DNA from: Alphaproteobacteria bacterium
GTDB lineage: Bacteria > Pseudomonadota > Alphaproteobacteria > Rickettsiales > SXRF01
Direction: 5' to 3'
DNA length: 64,000 bases
NCBI GenBank assembly: GCA_025362975.1
Contig: JANYES010000025.1
Span: forward strand, 1 to 64,000
Shown here: piece by piece, positions 8,258 to 16,870 of the stretch
Layout of the letters: each line of letters begins with the position of its first letter
Position numbering within the stretch: position 1 is the stretch's first letter
The notes under the pieces: model-generated
Databases searched by the model: none
Seen by the model: only the letters and a program-made list of their open reading frames with translations
Told to the model about the DNA's origin: nothing
Program-made: the position numbers and the translations under genes

Positions 8258-9064
8258 TCACTGTGCTGGAATGCCGTAATTGCGGTAGAGCGTGACGACT
8301 TCACCGGTGCGGCGCATGCGGGCCATGCCGTCGTCATAGGCGCGGGCCAGATCGCGGCTGGTGGATTTGGTAGGGGAGAAGGCAACGTAGACCCTGTCCT
8401 GCGGGACGCCGCCGGCGTAGTCGACCTTGGTGGTCAGGTTGAGTTTACGCAGCCAGTAATCCATCACCATTTTGCTTTCGACGATGACTTGGGCTTTGTC
8501 GTCGCGCAGGTTCATGATGTTGCTGCGCACGGCCTCAGAACCGGAGGCGAAGACGATCATGTGGCGTTCGGCACCTTTGTTGTCGTTGATGTATTTGTTG
8601 ACGATGCCGCTATAGCCGTAATCGGTGACGACGCCCAAGCGTTTGCCGTTGAGCGTGTATGGACCCTGATAGCGCCACGGATTGCCTTTGAGGACGAAGA
8701 AATCATCGCTGATGGTGGTGATGGGGGTACCGGGGAAAATGAGGCGCGGTTCGTCGGTTTGGTTGGCGCCGATGACGCCGTCGATGGTGCCGCTGCGGGC
8801 GTCGTTTAAGGCCTGCTGCCACGGGACGATGCGGTAATTGATGGTGTAGCCCAGCGGCTCGTAGATTTTTTTGACCAGCTCAACGCCGATGCCCGCGGGG
8901 TTTTCGCCGGTTTCACAGTTGATGGGGCACCAGTTGTCGGCTTCGAAAATGAGGGTTTTGGGGGCGTCCATCGCAGATGCGGAGGCGCAAAGCAGGCAGC
9001 TGAGGAGAATGGGGTTCGCGATGGTAAAAAAGCGAGGCAACCGCCGAGCTAAATGCTTGGTCAT
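8258..9064 (-). CDS. Periplasmic solute-binding protein, family 3 type
   Basis: 268 residues. The N-terminus has a typical signal peptide (basic start, hydrophobic core, CASASA then Met-Asp, cleavage near residue 31). The mature part has the family 3 layout: an early aromatic/acidic strand, GIGVELVKKIYEPLGY, then PWQQALNDARSGTIDGVIGA, matching ABC-type polar amino-acid binding proteins. No permease or ATPase gene lies beside it, so it may serve a distant transporter or act as a sensor-like orphan. Ligand unknown. Confidence 0.87.
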   Translation of the reverse strand: MTKHLARRLPRFFTIANPILLSCLLCASASAMDAPKTLIFEADNWCPINCETGENPAGIGVELVKKIYEPLGYTINYRIVPWQQALNDARSGTIDGVIGANQTDEPRLIFPGTPITTISDDFFVLKGNPWRYQGPYTLNGKRLGVVTDYGYSGIVNKYINDNKGAERHMIVFASGSEAVRSNIMNLRDDKAQVIVESKMVMDYWLRKLNLTTKVDYAGGVPQDRVYVAFSPTKSTSRDLARAYDDGMARMRRTGEVVTLYRNYGIPAQ

Positions 9065-9357
9065 GGGGGGTATTCCTGAAATAAAATGCGATGGGCCGAG
9101 AGATTAATCGTAACGGGAAATGTTTAAGAAGGCGTAACTTGCGGGGGCAAATATAATGTATTATTTTGCTCCACGTCAGCGCGTAGTTTTTGGGCGGAAT
9201 TCGCAGATGTTATTTTGGGGTAGGCTGGAATGAGCCTTACCAAGGTGTTACCTGCTGTATAGCAGGGACTGTGTTTGCGTGGATAGGCTGACCCCGTCAT
9301 GCGACAGGGTGAAACCTGTAAATGAGATGGGTTGGCTCGGTACGGAAATAGCGCTTT
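9065..9357. other. Intergenic region with repeat copy 2
   Basis: No gene supported. It holds the region upstream of the solute-binding gene and, at 9291-9314, the second copy of the dispersed palindromic repeat. No tRNA or clear promoter seen. Confidence 0.6.
9291..9314 (+). repeat. Dispersed palindromic repeat, copy 2
   Basis: ACCCCGTCATGCGACAGGGT followed by GAAA. It shares the flanking GGATAGGC on its left with copy 1, so the repeated unit is at least 30 bp there. It lies downstream of the small gene at 9358-9558. Confidence 0.8.
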
Positions 9358-9558
9358 TTAAGCGAAGTCGGAGTCGAGGAAATCTTCGAAATCCGGGCAG
9401 TTCAAATTGCCGGGAAGGTTGCAAGCCGCGGTGGATTGCTGGGCGATCTCGGCGCGGAACGATTCCCACGATACCGAGTTATCGACTTTCAGGGACAGTT
9501 TTTTAGTGGCGGCTGGCGCCTGGAAGAATTCTTCTTTTTTTAAAGCGTTGCTCTGCAT
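9358..9558 (-). CDS. Small acidic protein of unknown function
   Basis: 66 residues. A strong ribosome-binding site (AGGGAGG) is 5 bases before the ATG, which is the main evidence that it is real. The N-terminal half is Lys/Glu/Ser-rich, the middle has SVSWESFRAE, and the C-terminal part has CNLPGNLNCP followed by an acidic tail. No signal peptide or membrane segment. The two cysteines bracketing a short loop and the leader-like N-terminus recall peptide precursors, but no modifying enzyme lies nearby. Family not recognised. Confidence 0.7.
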   Translation of the reverse strand: MQSNALKKEEFFQAPAATKKLSLKVDNSVSWESFRAEIAQQSTAACNLPGNLNCPDFEDFLDSDFA

Positions 9559-9697
9559 GGTAGCCTCCCTGTAAATGGTTCGAATTGGAAATCTAGCACC
9601 AAAGGGTTAAAGAATCCATTAGGAATCTATAAGTAAGACGACCTGTTTTAGAACAGGGTTTTGCACCAATTTGCAAGCAAATCATTCATTTAGGCTT

Positions 9698-10261
9698 TTA
9701 TTGCAGTGCAGCACCGAAGCCGCGCGTAGGTGTGGGGTCGAATTCTTTTAGCTCGTGGATGTATATTGCGTGACAAAACGGGTCCTGGCCCCACTTTTCA
9801 CGTAATCCTGCGATTTCTGCCTTCGGCATGACCGGCTCCAGAAGCGTGGCGGCGCGGTCCTGCCACAGAGCGATGAAGCGGCGGGAAACGTCGTATGCCG
9901 CGTCTCCGAAGGCACGGCGCAGGTCGCGCTCTACGATCAGGTTTTCGCGGGGGTTTTCGCCGTGCTGGCGGATATCGTTGCGCAGGTAATCCTCGGCGTC
10001 GAACATGTCGATAAGTAGCTCGGAAGGGCGCATCAGGGTGAGTTCCATCACTGAACCGCCTTTAGGCTCGGTTTTGTGGATGAGTTTGAGCGCGGGGTGG
10101 TTGGGGTCGGCGTCGATGGCGGCGATGAGCGGCGCGGCGACACTGGCCCACCGGCTGCTAAGGCTGTGCTGATCGGCGATCAGGGAGTCCAGCGTGCCCC
10201 CTGCTTTGCTATGGGCGGTGGTTTCCCACTCGTGGGCTGCTGTTTCGAAGCTGTGCAGCAA
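9698..10261 (-). pseudogene. Downstream half of an interrupted gene
   Basis: 187 codons in exactly the same frame as the gene at 10262-11077 and separated from it only by the TAA at 10262-10264. The first available start is a TTG directly after that stop, with no ribosome-binding site of its own. The sequence continues the helical, charged style of the upstream half. The simplest reading is one gene of about 459 codons with a nonsense mutation (a GAA or CAA codon turned into TAA). Readthrough or restart is possible. Function unknown. Confidence 0.6.
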
Positions 10262-11077
10262 TTACTCGCGCAGGACGAGGTCGCGTTCACGCTGCATCAG
10301 GGGCGTGGCTTTTCTGAGAAATAATTGCTCGTTGAGGTAAATCCACGGCATGCACATGTTGTCGCTGAGCATGGATGATCCGGCCACCTTGTCGGCTTCG
10401 GGTTTGTCGTTGAACATGACCAGCGCGCCGGTGTCGTGGGTGAGGATTTGCAGCCATTCCGGCATATGCTTAAACGTGGCGGCGACGGCTTTTTCTTTGC
10501 TGTTATCCTGCTCGCGAATCATGGTGCGCAGCATACCGAATACGGCGCCGGGGCCAGCGTCTTTGGCCTGCTGTTTTTCGACATTGGAAATGTGGCGGTC
10601 GCTGCCGCGCGAGGCGTAGTGCTCGACAGCGCGTTGCATGCGCGCTTCGATCATGGCGTCGATAAGCTGGCGGCGTTCTTTTTTTCCGGTGTCGCCGGTG
10701 AAAGCGTAATTGGTTTCAAGCGCTACGGCGAGCGCCTCGGCGGACTCGGGCCTGCTGCGTTTTGCGCTGAAGAGCGTGGCGATGGTGTGGCCGACATCGC
10801 CGAGTTCGTCGTTGCCGCTGAGGGCGTTTTCAACGGCGCGGGCGATGTCGCGGGCGATGTAGGTGCGAGTGAATTGCATTGCGTCGCGCAGTTGTGGGTT
10901 AGCGAGAAGATGGGCGGGGGCGTAGCGGCCGGTTTTCTCATTGACACGGGCGTCGAGGATCGTGGAAAAGACGAGCACGGGGTAGCGGTCGACTTTATAG
11001 AACTGCGCGCCGGTGGTCTGGGTGTCCATCGTGTAGATGGCGTAGTCGCTATCGAGCACACGGAAGGGAAACGGCAT
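10262..11077 (-). CDS. Unknown protein, upstream part of interrupted gene
   Basis: 271 residues before the TAA stop. Starts 2 bp after the asparaginase-like gene, so the two are probably co-transcribed. The N-terminal 50 residues look globular, the rest is mostly helical and charged with no signal peptide or membrane segment. The last residues (RERDLVLRE) run smoothly into the next in-frame codons beyond the stop (LLHSFETAAHEWE), which argues that the stop is secondary. No family recognised. Confidence 0.7.
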   Translation of the reverse strand: MPFPFRVLDSDYAIYTMDTQTTGAQFYKVDRYPVLVFSTILDARVNEKTGRYAPAHLLANPQLRDAMQFTRTYIARDIARAVENALSGNDELGDVGHTIATLFSAKRSRPESAEALAVALETNYAFTGDTGKKERRQLIDAMIEARMQRAVEHYASRGSDRHISNVEKQQAKDAGPGAVFGMLRTMIREQDNSKEKAVAATFKHMPEWLQILTHDTGALVMFNDKPEADKVAGSSMLSDNMCMPWIYLNEQLFLRKATPLMQRERDLVLRE

Positions 11078-11079
11078 GG

Positions 11080-11673
11080 CTAGCGTTCCCGCCCGGGGGC
11101 AAGGGTGAAGTTCAGGGTTTCGCGGCTGCGGGCCCAGTCTTTATGGACTTTGGAGGGGTTGAAGAAGCCGAGCTCGCCGGTTTCCGTGGCACGGCCTACA
11201 ATGTAGACGCCCGGGGGCTGGGCGGCGATGTTGTCGATGGTGTAGGCGAGGCCAGCGATGCCGTCGCTGGGGTGCTGGTGCTGCATTGAGAGCGGCACCA
11301 TAGCGCCGGTGAAGGCGACGGTTTTGCCGGAACCGTCGAGCAGCTTTTGCAGGAAGGCAGCGTTCTTGGCCATTGCGTCGGTGCCGTGGGTGAGGATGAA
11401 GAAATTGCGCTCGTCTTTTTTGATGATGTGCGCGAGCGCTAGCACGTTCTGCGGGGTGAACAGGTCGCTGTCTTTGACGAACATGCCCTCTTCCCATTTG
11501 CCACAGTGGTATTCATCAACGAGGGCGTGGTTGGCGAGCGCGCGGATGGTCGGCATGACAAGGCTGTCGCCATCTTTGAGCGTGGTGACGAAATCGGGCG
11601 CATAGTTGACATCATCATACGGTTGGGCATCGATGGTGCCGCCGGTGCGGATGAGCAGAATACGGTCTTGCAT
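11080..11673 (-). CDS. Asparaginase-like protein, N-terminal domain only
   Basis: 197 residues. It has the two hallmarks of type I/II L-asparaginases: RTGGTID near the N-terminus (catalytic Thr) and LTHGTDAMAKNAAFL in the middle. Usual length is about 330; the C-terminal domain is missing, and the following gene is not similar to it. It may be a minimal asparaginase fold with another substrate. It is the first gene of a three-part run with the interrupted gene downstream. Whether it is catalytically active cannot be told. Confidence 0.8.
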   Translation of the reverse strand: MQDRILLIRTGGTIDAQPYDDVNYAPDFVTTLKDGDSLVMPTIRALANHALVDEYHCGKWEEGMFVKDSDLFTPQNVLALAHIIKKDERNFFILTHGTDAMAKNAAFLQKLLDGSGKTVAFTGAMVPLSMQHQHPSDGIAGLAYTIDNIAAQPPGVYIVGRATETGELGFFNPSKVHKDWARSRETLNFTLAPGRER

Positions 11674-11768
11674 AAGGACTCAAATGTTAACGATATTAAC
11701 CATTTTGCCCGGGAAATGCGGTGTTATCAAGGATTAAGTACGACATTGAACCGATTGAACCACAAAGG

Positions 11769-11801
11769 AAAAGGCCCCCGGGTTGAGGCGGGGGCCTTTT
11801 T
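11769..11801 (-). terminator. Intrinsic terminator
   Basis: AAAAGGCCCCC (11769-11779) and GGGGGCCTTTT (11790-11800) form an 11-bp stem with T tracts on both strands. On the minus strand it lies about 155 bp after the end of the PP2C-like gene at 11956-12825, which it probably ends. No gene reads into it from the left. Confidence 0.85.
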
Positions 11802-11955
11802 ACGTCCTGAGATGGGCTTTATGTTATCAGCTTCCCGGACGATTCGATGTGGTAGCTAACTAGGGAGAGAGGCACGCCACATGAGTTATAGTATACGTAA
11901 ACGGAAATAAAATTTCTGTATGAAAAAGGCCGCCGGAAATGAGTGCAGCGTTAAA

Positions 11956-12825
11956 TCAGCTTGCGCGGCTGGATGCTTGCTGGCGCAGCTTATCGAGATT
12001 GTCGGCAGCGGCTTTGGCTGCGACAGCGGCCACTTCGTGGCCGAGCGTGTTCTGGCCGTCGCACATGATGAGGCCGATAGGCTCGCCTTTGCCGAGGTGG
12101 ATGTCGGGCAGCAGGATGGCGCTTAAATTATCGTCGGCGAGCTGCTCGGTTTCCAAGCGGGTAAGCCAACGTTCCATGCGGTTGCCATCGTTGGAATCGG
12201 GCATGGCGAGGAGTTCGGCCTGTTGGGTTTTTTCGTTAGCGGTGAGGCCGATGGCACCGTCGCTGGTGACGAGTAGCGAGAGCTTCAGCTCTTCGCGCGT
12301 GCAGCCGATTTTGGAGGTCAGGCGCATGGCGACGCGGGTGAGGTTTAAATTGCCGCCGCGCTCGCGCATGCGCATCGGTTGCGTGCGGTCGGCGGCGTTT
12401 AAAATATTGACGCCGGATTCGGCGATTCCGACAAGTATTTTATCGTTCACATCGACATGATCGGTGAGTTCGAGATAGGCTTTGCCCTTGGGTGAATCGA
12501 CGAGCAGGAAACACGGTGAGTTACCCACCTGCCCTAATTCCAGCGTGAAGGTTTCGGGATCGTACAGCAGCAGGCTCATAGTGGAGCTGCTGGTGTAGTG
12601 CGAGGGATGGGCAAGCACGGCGCGCTTGGCCTGACCGATGGTGCTGGAGATGGCGAGGCGGTAGATGGCGGGGGAAATGCCTGTGATGTCGACAAAGCCC
12701 ATGCAGTCCTGCTGGAGGAAGCGGCCGGGCTTTAAATTGCCGCGCATCGCATAGTGCAACGGCTGGCGGGAAAAATCGCGGGTGCCTGCCTGATCCGCGA
12801 TGTAGAATATTCGGCTGTCGGACAT
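11956..12825 (-). CDS. PP2C-like protein A
   Basis: 289 residues, clearly paralogous to the protein at 16871-17731. It shows a degenerate PPM/PP2C layout: QQD near residues 38-40, GQVGNSPCFLL (98-108; compare GDS in PP2C), LLVTSDGAIGL (184-193) and DDNLSAILLP (231-240). A further block conserved with the paralogue is CDGQNTLGHEVA (255-266). Some metal-binding aspartates cannot be assigned with confidence, so activity is uncertain. A TATAAT hexamer (12863-12868, minus strand) lies about 38 bases upstream of the ATG. No ribosome-binding site stands out. Confidence 0.65.
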   Translation of the reverse strand: MSDSRIFYIADQAGTRDFSRQPLHYAMRGNLKPGRFLQQDCMGFVDITGISPAIYRLAISSTIGQAKRAVLAHPSHYTSSSTMSLLLYDPETFTLELGQVGNSPCFLLVDSPKGKAYLELTDHVDVNDKILVGIAESGVNILNAADRTQPMRMRERGGNLNLTRVAMRLTSKIGCTREELKLSLLVTSDGAIGLTANEKTQQAELLAMPDSNDGNRMERWLTRLETEQLADDNLSAILLPDIHLGKGEPIGLIMCDGQNTLGHEVAAVAAKAAADNLDKLRQQASSRAS

Positions 12826-13014
12826 GTGGGGCAGGCACCAATGTTTCGTTAAATCTCAGTCTATTATAGGCGAGTAAGATGAATATTATCCTAATAAGGC
12901 GGACGGTATTAAATAAGTAAGTAGCTGTATTTATTGTATAATAGAAAAATCGATTTTTTGTGCCATTGTTCCAAAACGCGCGTTATAATGCAGTCGTTCA
13001 TCCAAGAGGCCCGC

Positions 13015-13272
13015 ATGCAAACCGTTAAGCACTATTTGAATCTTCTGAAGCAGAACAGCCTGCGCGCCTGCCAGAAAGAACGCTTCCGTATCGAGCGCCA
13101 CAGCACCTCCGACGAAGTCGCCGAACGCGGCCGCGACGAGCGCCGGGCGCTGACTGAACGTAAAGTGCTCGGCATAGCCACCCCCGACGAGCACGACCGC
13201 CTGCACGACCTCAATTCGCAGGCCCAGCACGAAGGGCACGAGCACCACCACGACTGCGAGCACAGCCGCTAA
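13015..13272 (+). CDS. Small charged protein with histidine-rich tail
   Basis: 85 residues from the ATG at 13015, preceded by AGAGG; the open frame runs further upstream but the ATG with the ribosome-binding site is preferred. The body is helical and rich in Arg/Glu; the last 14 residues (HEGHEHHHDCEHSR) hold five His and one Cys and could bind metal. A TATAAT (12984-12989) lies 25 bp upstream of the start and may be its -10 element. Family not recognised. Confidence 0.7.
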   Translation: MQTVKHYLNLLKQNSLRACQKERFRIERHSTSDEVAERGRDERRALTERKVLGIATPDEHDRLHDLNSQAQHEGHEHHHDCEHSR

Positions 13273-13304
13273 ACTTTTCTAATATGACGGTGTTGCAACA
13301 TGGC

Positions 13305-13322
13305 CCGGTGAGGCTTCACCGG
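13305..13322 (+). other. Hairpin after the His-tail gene
   Basis: CCGGTGA and TCACCGG form a perfect 7-bp stem around a 4-base loop, 33 bp after the stop at 13272. There is no T tract, so it is at most a weak terminator or an mRNA end-stabilising structure. Confidence 0.4.
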
Positions 13323-13381
13323 ACTGTCACTGGCTGTTGGCGCGTATGTGGGTAGGATGGCGTTTTTTCGAGGAGTAGGTT

Positions 13382-13927
13382 ATGGGATTGTTTTGGTGGT
13401 GAAAGAAGCAGCCGGACGATGAGGCTTCGCCCATTGCGGAAGAAATACCAGATGAGATTATCCCGCTGAAACTGGCACCGCCTGAATATCCTGAGGAAGA
13501 GTGGTCATCGCTGAGGTCGCTTGACCGCATCACCGACTCTGCGGCACTGCTGGAACTGCGCAAAGTCGTGGGGATGGATGTCAAAAAACCCGATGGCACA
13601 CGCGATCATGCATCAGCGGAAGCGCGCGACATATGGCTTCAAGTTTTTCTGACGGTGCTGAATGATTTGCGCAGTCAGAGCCTTGAAGCGCGCAATGAAG
13701 AACGGCGCAGGCTGCAACGCGCTACGCCTTCGGATAATATCGCGGCGGAGAAAGTGCTCACTGAGAAAGATCGCATCAAAATGCTGCTGCTTCAGGAAGG
13801 CAAGGCAACGCTCAACTATATCGGGGAAAAGGCGGACGAGCTGGTGCGCGACCTGCATGAGCGCGAAACCGACCCGGAGTATGAGCGTAAACGCGAGCGC
13901 GAGCGCGACCACGGTATGGGGCGCTAG
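13382..13927 (+). pseudogene. Unknown charged protein gene with in-frame TGA at codon 7
   Basis: A very good ribosome-binding site (GAGGAG) precedes the ATG at 13382. The translation is MGLFWW, then TGA (13400-13402), then KKQPDDEASP and an uninterrupted 174-codon frame ending at 13927. Starts of the type MGxFxWFKK are common, so TGA most likely replaces a TGG (Trp) codon. The full product would be 181 residues, acidic near the N-terminus and strongly charged and helical at the C-terminus. The later ATG at 13568 has no proper ribosome-binding site. Other genes here use TGA as a normal stop, so general recoding is unlikely. Function unknown. Confidence 0.7.
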
Positions 13928-14190
13928 GATTTCGCTGGGCAGGTGGCAGGCACCTCGTCTTTGCTGAAGGCGCCGTCGTTATGGTGTCCAGCCGAGTGAA
14001 GACTTTTGCCAGCATAGGCGGTGAATTCCTGTGGGGTGACTTTGAAATCAAGATCGGCGGCGGCTGACATGACGGGGGCGACGTTGTCGGTGGGTGCTTC
14101 ATAATTTTGGCAATAATGGGAAGCTCCGTGGTGAGGTTCATCCATGATACAAGCGGGGGCGCGGAAATCTTGGCGGGTTACCGCGCGCAT
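13924..14190 (-). CDS. Hypothetical small protein
   Basis: 88 codons from the ATG at 14190; an ATG at 14145 (MDEPHHGASHYC) is an alternative start. It overlaps the 3' end of the next upstream small ORF by 13 bp and converges on the interrupted gene at 13382-13927 with a 4-bp overlap. No ribosome-binding site, so it would depend on coupling. No family recognised. Confidence 0.45.
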   Translation of the reverse strand: MRAVTRQDFRAPACIMDEPHHGASHYCQNYEAPTDNVAPVMSAAADLDFKVTPQEFTAYAGKSLHSAGHHNDGAFSKDEVPATCPAKS

Positions 14191-14363
14191 TCAGTTTTAG
14201 GGGGTTCGGCTACGGTGCCCATGCCGGGGCCGACTTTTTCCCCGATTTTGGTGTCGAGTAAGGATTTGCCAGTGTCGTGGTGGTACCATGTGGCGCGATC
14301 ATTGAGCATTTCGTAGACAAGTTGCTTGGCAACGATGAGCAGGCGTTCGCGGGTGATCGCCAT
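14178..14363 (-). CDS. Hypothetical small protein downstream of dcd
   Basis: 61 residues. Its ATG overlaps the last bases before the dcd stop region (dcd ends at 14365), so it is likely in the dcd transcript. The N-terminus is helical (RERLLIVAKQLVYEML), the rest Gly/Pro-rich. No known domain. It reads into a different frame from the following small ORF; a frameshift joining the two cannot be excluded. Confidence 0.55.
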   Translation of the reverse strand: MAITRERLLIVAKQLVYEMLNDRATWYHHDTGKSLLDTKIGEKVGPGMGTVAEPPKTECAR

Positions 14364-14364
14364 A

Positions 14365-15561
14365 TCAGTCCCGCAGCGGCAGGAATTGCTTGGCGAGCTT
14401 TAAGCTCTGGCCCTGATAATTGGAGGCGATTTCGTGGCCATACAGCATTTGTGGCACATCGAGCATGCGCTCGTAGCGCAGCCAGCCTACGGTCTGGCCG
14501 TGTTCGAGCAGGAAGGGCACTTCGTGCGAGCGCACTTCGAGTACGCCGCGGCTGCCACCGGCTTTGCCGGAAGCGTCGATGCCGAAACCGGGGTCGAAGA
14601 AGCCCGCATAGTGCACGCGGAACTCCCCTGCCCTTGTGTCATACGGCATCATTTCAGCCGCGTATTCAGGTGGCACGGCTACGGCTTCCTTGGTCATCAG
14701 GATGTAAAATTCGCTCGGGTCGAGCACGAGCGAGGCGTGCCTGCGGTAGCGGATGGGCTCCCAGAAATCGAGCGGGTTGTAATCGCGGCGCTCTAAATCT
14801 ACGCGTGGTGAATGGCGGCGGGCGCGCCAGCCGATGATGGCATTTTCCTCGCCGCTGCCGAGCAGGTCTACGGTGAAGCGCAGCATACCTTTATCGACGC
14901 TAAGCTGCTTTTCATCCGGCGCGATGTTGACGATGCGGCCGCTGTCGAGCAGCTCTTTCCAGTCTTTCATCGACATGAACTGCACGAAGTTGCCCTGATA
15001 GCGGCGGAAGCGCAACTGGTTCAGGCGCGTGCCGGTTTTAGCCACGATGCTGAAAGTTTGCGGGGCGACTTCGATGTAGAGCTTGCCTTTGTAGCCGGTG
15101 GCGACCTGATCGAAAATGCGACCGTGATCCGTGATGAGGCGCGTGAGAATATCCAGGCGGCCCGTCGAGCTTTTCGGATTGGCGAAGCCCGCCATATCAG
15201 GTTTGAGGCTTAGCTGTTCGAGTAGCGGGATTAAATAGAGGCGCCCTTTTTCGAGCGCGGCACCTTCGCGCAAATCGATTTTGAATTTGTCGAAATTTTC
15301 GTCGAGCTGGGCGAGCTTTTCCATCACGGTGTTGTCTTTGCCGGGCAGGAAGCTGGTGTCGATCGGATAGGCGAATTCGCCGAGGCGCAAATCGATGCTG
15401 GCGGGCTGCACCTGATTGTCTTCGATTTCGGTTGCGCCGGAAGGCGAAATTTCGCCCGTGGAAACCATGTCACGAATCAATTGCGCGGGCAGAATGCCGG
15501 TGCGGATTTTAAGGCCGTGATCGGTGTCGGCAGGCTCGATTTTCTGCGCGGTCGTGGCCAT
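14365..15561 (-). CDS. dcd: 2'-deoxycytidine 5'-triphosphate deaminase, long form
   Basis: 398 residues. This is the long dCTP deaminase type found in alphaproteobacteria, about twice the E. coli Dcd length: a duplicated dUTPase-like fold. The N-terminal half has VQPASIDLRLG and FANPKSSTGRLDI, the C-terminal half FYILMTKEAVAVPPEYAAEM and HYAGFFDPGFG. It deaminates dCTP to dUTP, feeding dTMP synthesis. It appears to be the first gene of a short run with the two small ORFs downstream. Confidence 0.93.
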   Translation of the reverse strand: MATTAQKIEPADTDHGLKIRTGILPAQLIRDMVSTGEISPSGATEIEDNQVQPASIDLRLGEFAYPIDTSFLPGKDNTVMEKLAQLDENFDKFKIDLREGAALEKGRLYLIPLLEQLSLKPDMAGFANPKSSTGRLDILTRLITDHGRIFDQVATGYKGKLYIEVAPQTFSIVAKTGTRLNQLRFRRYQGNFVQFMSMKDWKELLDSGRIVNIAPDEKQLSVDKGMLRFTVDLLGSGEENAIIGWRARRHSPRVDLERRDYNPLDFWEPIRYRRHASLVLDPSEFYILMTKEAVAVPPEYAAEMMPYDTRAGEFRVHYAGFFDPGFGIDASGKAGGSRGVLEVRSHEVPFLLEHGQTVGWLRYERMLDVPQMLYGHEIASNYQGQSLKLAKQFLPLRD

Positions 15562-15654
15562 ATGCGGCTCCCCTTTTAGCTTGTAACTATAGGGTGATAG
15601 TAATGGCGCTGAATAGTTAAAGCAACCGCGCGATAGTGCCGCGATTACAGCAGT

Positions 15655-15819
15655 TTATTTAAGCGGGGCGCTGTAACCGTTGACAACGTGGAGACATTCT
15701 TCATACAGCTTAAGCGCTTTGAGCTGTTTGGCACGGTCCAATGAATTTAAGGAGATCACCAGTTGCAAGGCAACGGCTTCTTTGGAATGGGTGTCTTTGA
15801 TTTCAACTTTATCGACCAT
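15655..15819 (-). CDS. Small protein of unknown function
   Basis: 54 residues from the ATG at 15819 to the TAA at 15655-15657. The translation begins MVDKVEIKDTHSKEAVALQL and ends in NGYSAPLK, with balanced composition and two amphipathic helices predicted by eye. A weak AAAGAA precedes the start. It lies between dcd and the Sel1 gene, the same strand as both. Family not recognised. Confidence 0.5.
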   Translation of the reverse strand: MVDKVEIKDTHSKEAVALQLVISLNSLDRAKQLKALKLYEECLHVVNGYSAPLK

Positions 15820-15883
15820 AAGGATTCTTTCGTGATGGTTGTTTTCATGACATTAGCAGCCAGCGCGGTTGCTTCAAGCGATA

Positions 15884-16792
15884 CTAACGCTCGGGCGTGT
15901 CGTTCTGGCAGCGCACGATCATAGCGGTGCCGCCGATGATGCCCGCGAGCGACGGCGAATCCTGTGCGCCGCGAAGGGAGGCGGCATGGTGCCAGCGGAC
16001 GGCTTCGGTGCAGTCTTTGGCGGTGCCTAATCCGTTATAATACATGTAAGCCAGAAGCTGTTGCGCGTCTTTGTCGCCTTGTTCGGCAGCGAGGCTTGCT
16101 AATTTGAAGGCTTCGTCGATATTTTTTTCGACGCCGTCGCCGTTTAAATAAGCGTAGCCCATTTTCATACGGGAAAAGGAGTTGCCCTTATCGGCGCCTT
16201 TGCGATACCAGTCGAGTGCTTGCGCGGGGTCTTTGGCGACGCCCAAACCTGCTTCGTATACGGCTGCGACCTGCGTGATGGCTTCGGCGTTTCCAGCATC
16301 GGCGGCTTTACGGAACCACTCGTAAGATTGCACATTATCGGCGCGGCTTACGCCCCAGCCGTCACGGTAGGCATGGCCGAGCGAAACTTCAGACGGCACC
16401 AAGCCCTGCTCGGCGGATTTCGTGTACCATTTGACGGCCTGATAATAATCTTTTTCCACGCCCTGCCCGTAAAAATACAGCGTGGCATAATTATACTGCG
16501 CTTCGGCGTTGCCGGCTTCGGCGGCTTTGGCGAGCCAGTAGGCGGCTTTGGTGTAATCTTTTTGCGCATGCAGGCCGTTGTAATAATATGCGCCGATCAG
16601 GCTTTGCGCCTCGGCATCGCCCAGCCATGCCTTGAAGAAACGCGTGTTGACGCGGATGTCGCGGCGCAGTTCGAATAATCCGTAGTCGTTGGCGAGTGCC
16701 GTCGAATAGCTTGTTTGCAATAGCAGATAGCCGGTGACGCCTGCGACGGTGAGGATGAGTGCAGGGATGAGGATTTTCAGGCGGGTGCGCAT
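15884..16792 (-). CDS. Sel1-like repeat protein with N-terminal membrane anchor
   Basis: 302 residues from the ATG at 16792, chosen because GTGGAG lies just before it; the frame is open 21 codons further up without a ribosome-binding site. A hydrophobic segment (about 7-26) acts as signal or anchor. The remainder is about seven Sel1/TPR-like repeats of 36 residues with the A-x-x-W-Y-x-K-A-A-x-x-G-N-A pattern and YxxGxGVxKD turns. Such proteins are periplasmic scaffolds. It lies beside PP2C-like protein B on the same strand. Confidence 0.87.
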   Translation of the reverse strand: MRTRLKILIPALILTVAGVTGYLLLQTSYSTALANDYGLFELRRDIRVNTRFFKAWLGDAEAQSLIGAYYYNGLHAQKDYTKAAYWLAKAAEAGNAEAQYNYATLYFYGQGVEKDYYQAVKWYTKSAEQGLVPSEVSLGHAYRDGWGVSRADNVQSYEWFRKAADAGNAEAITQVAAVYEAGLGVAKDPAQALDWYRKGADKGNSFSRMKMGYAYLNGDGVEKNIDEAFKLASLAAEQGDKDAQQLLAYMYYNGLGTAKDCTEAVRWHHAASLRGAQDSPSLAGIIGGTAMIVRCQNDTPER

Positions 16793-16870
16793 GGACTCCA
16801 CGCCGGGGCAAATTTCATGTCGTGACTCTTCCTTTTGAGGACACATTATAATCAAGTGCTTAAGGAATGG

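Noticed and set aside
9642-9657. Hairpin CCTGTT/AACAGG as terminator of the interrupted gene at 9698-11077
   Set aside because: Six-base stem without a T tract on the relevant strand; too weak to call.
13382-13927. TGA recoded to tryptophan as a general code change
   Set aside because: Many good genes here (for example mccA, mvaB and the thiolase) end with TGA where the following gene starts, so TGA is a real stop in this organism.
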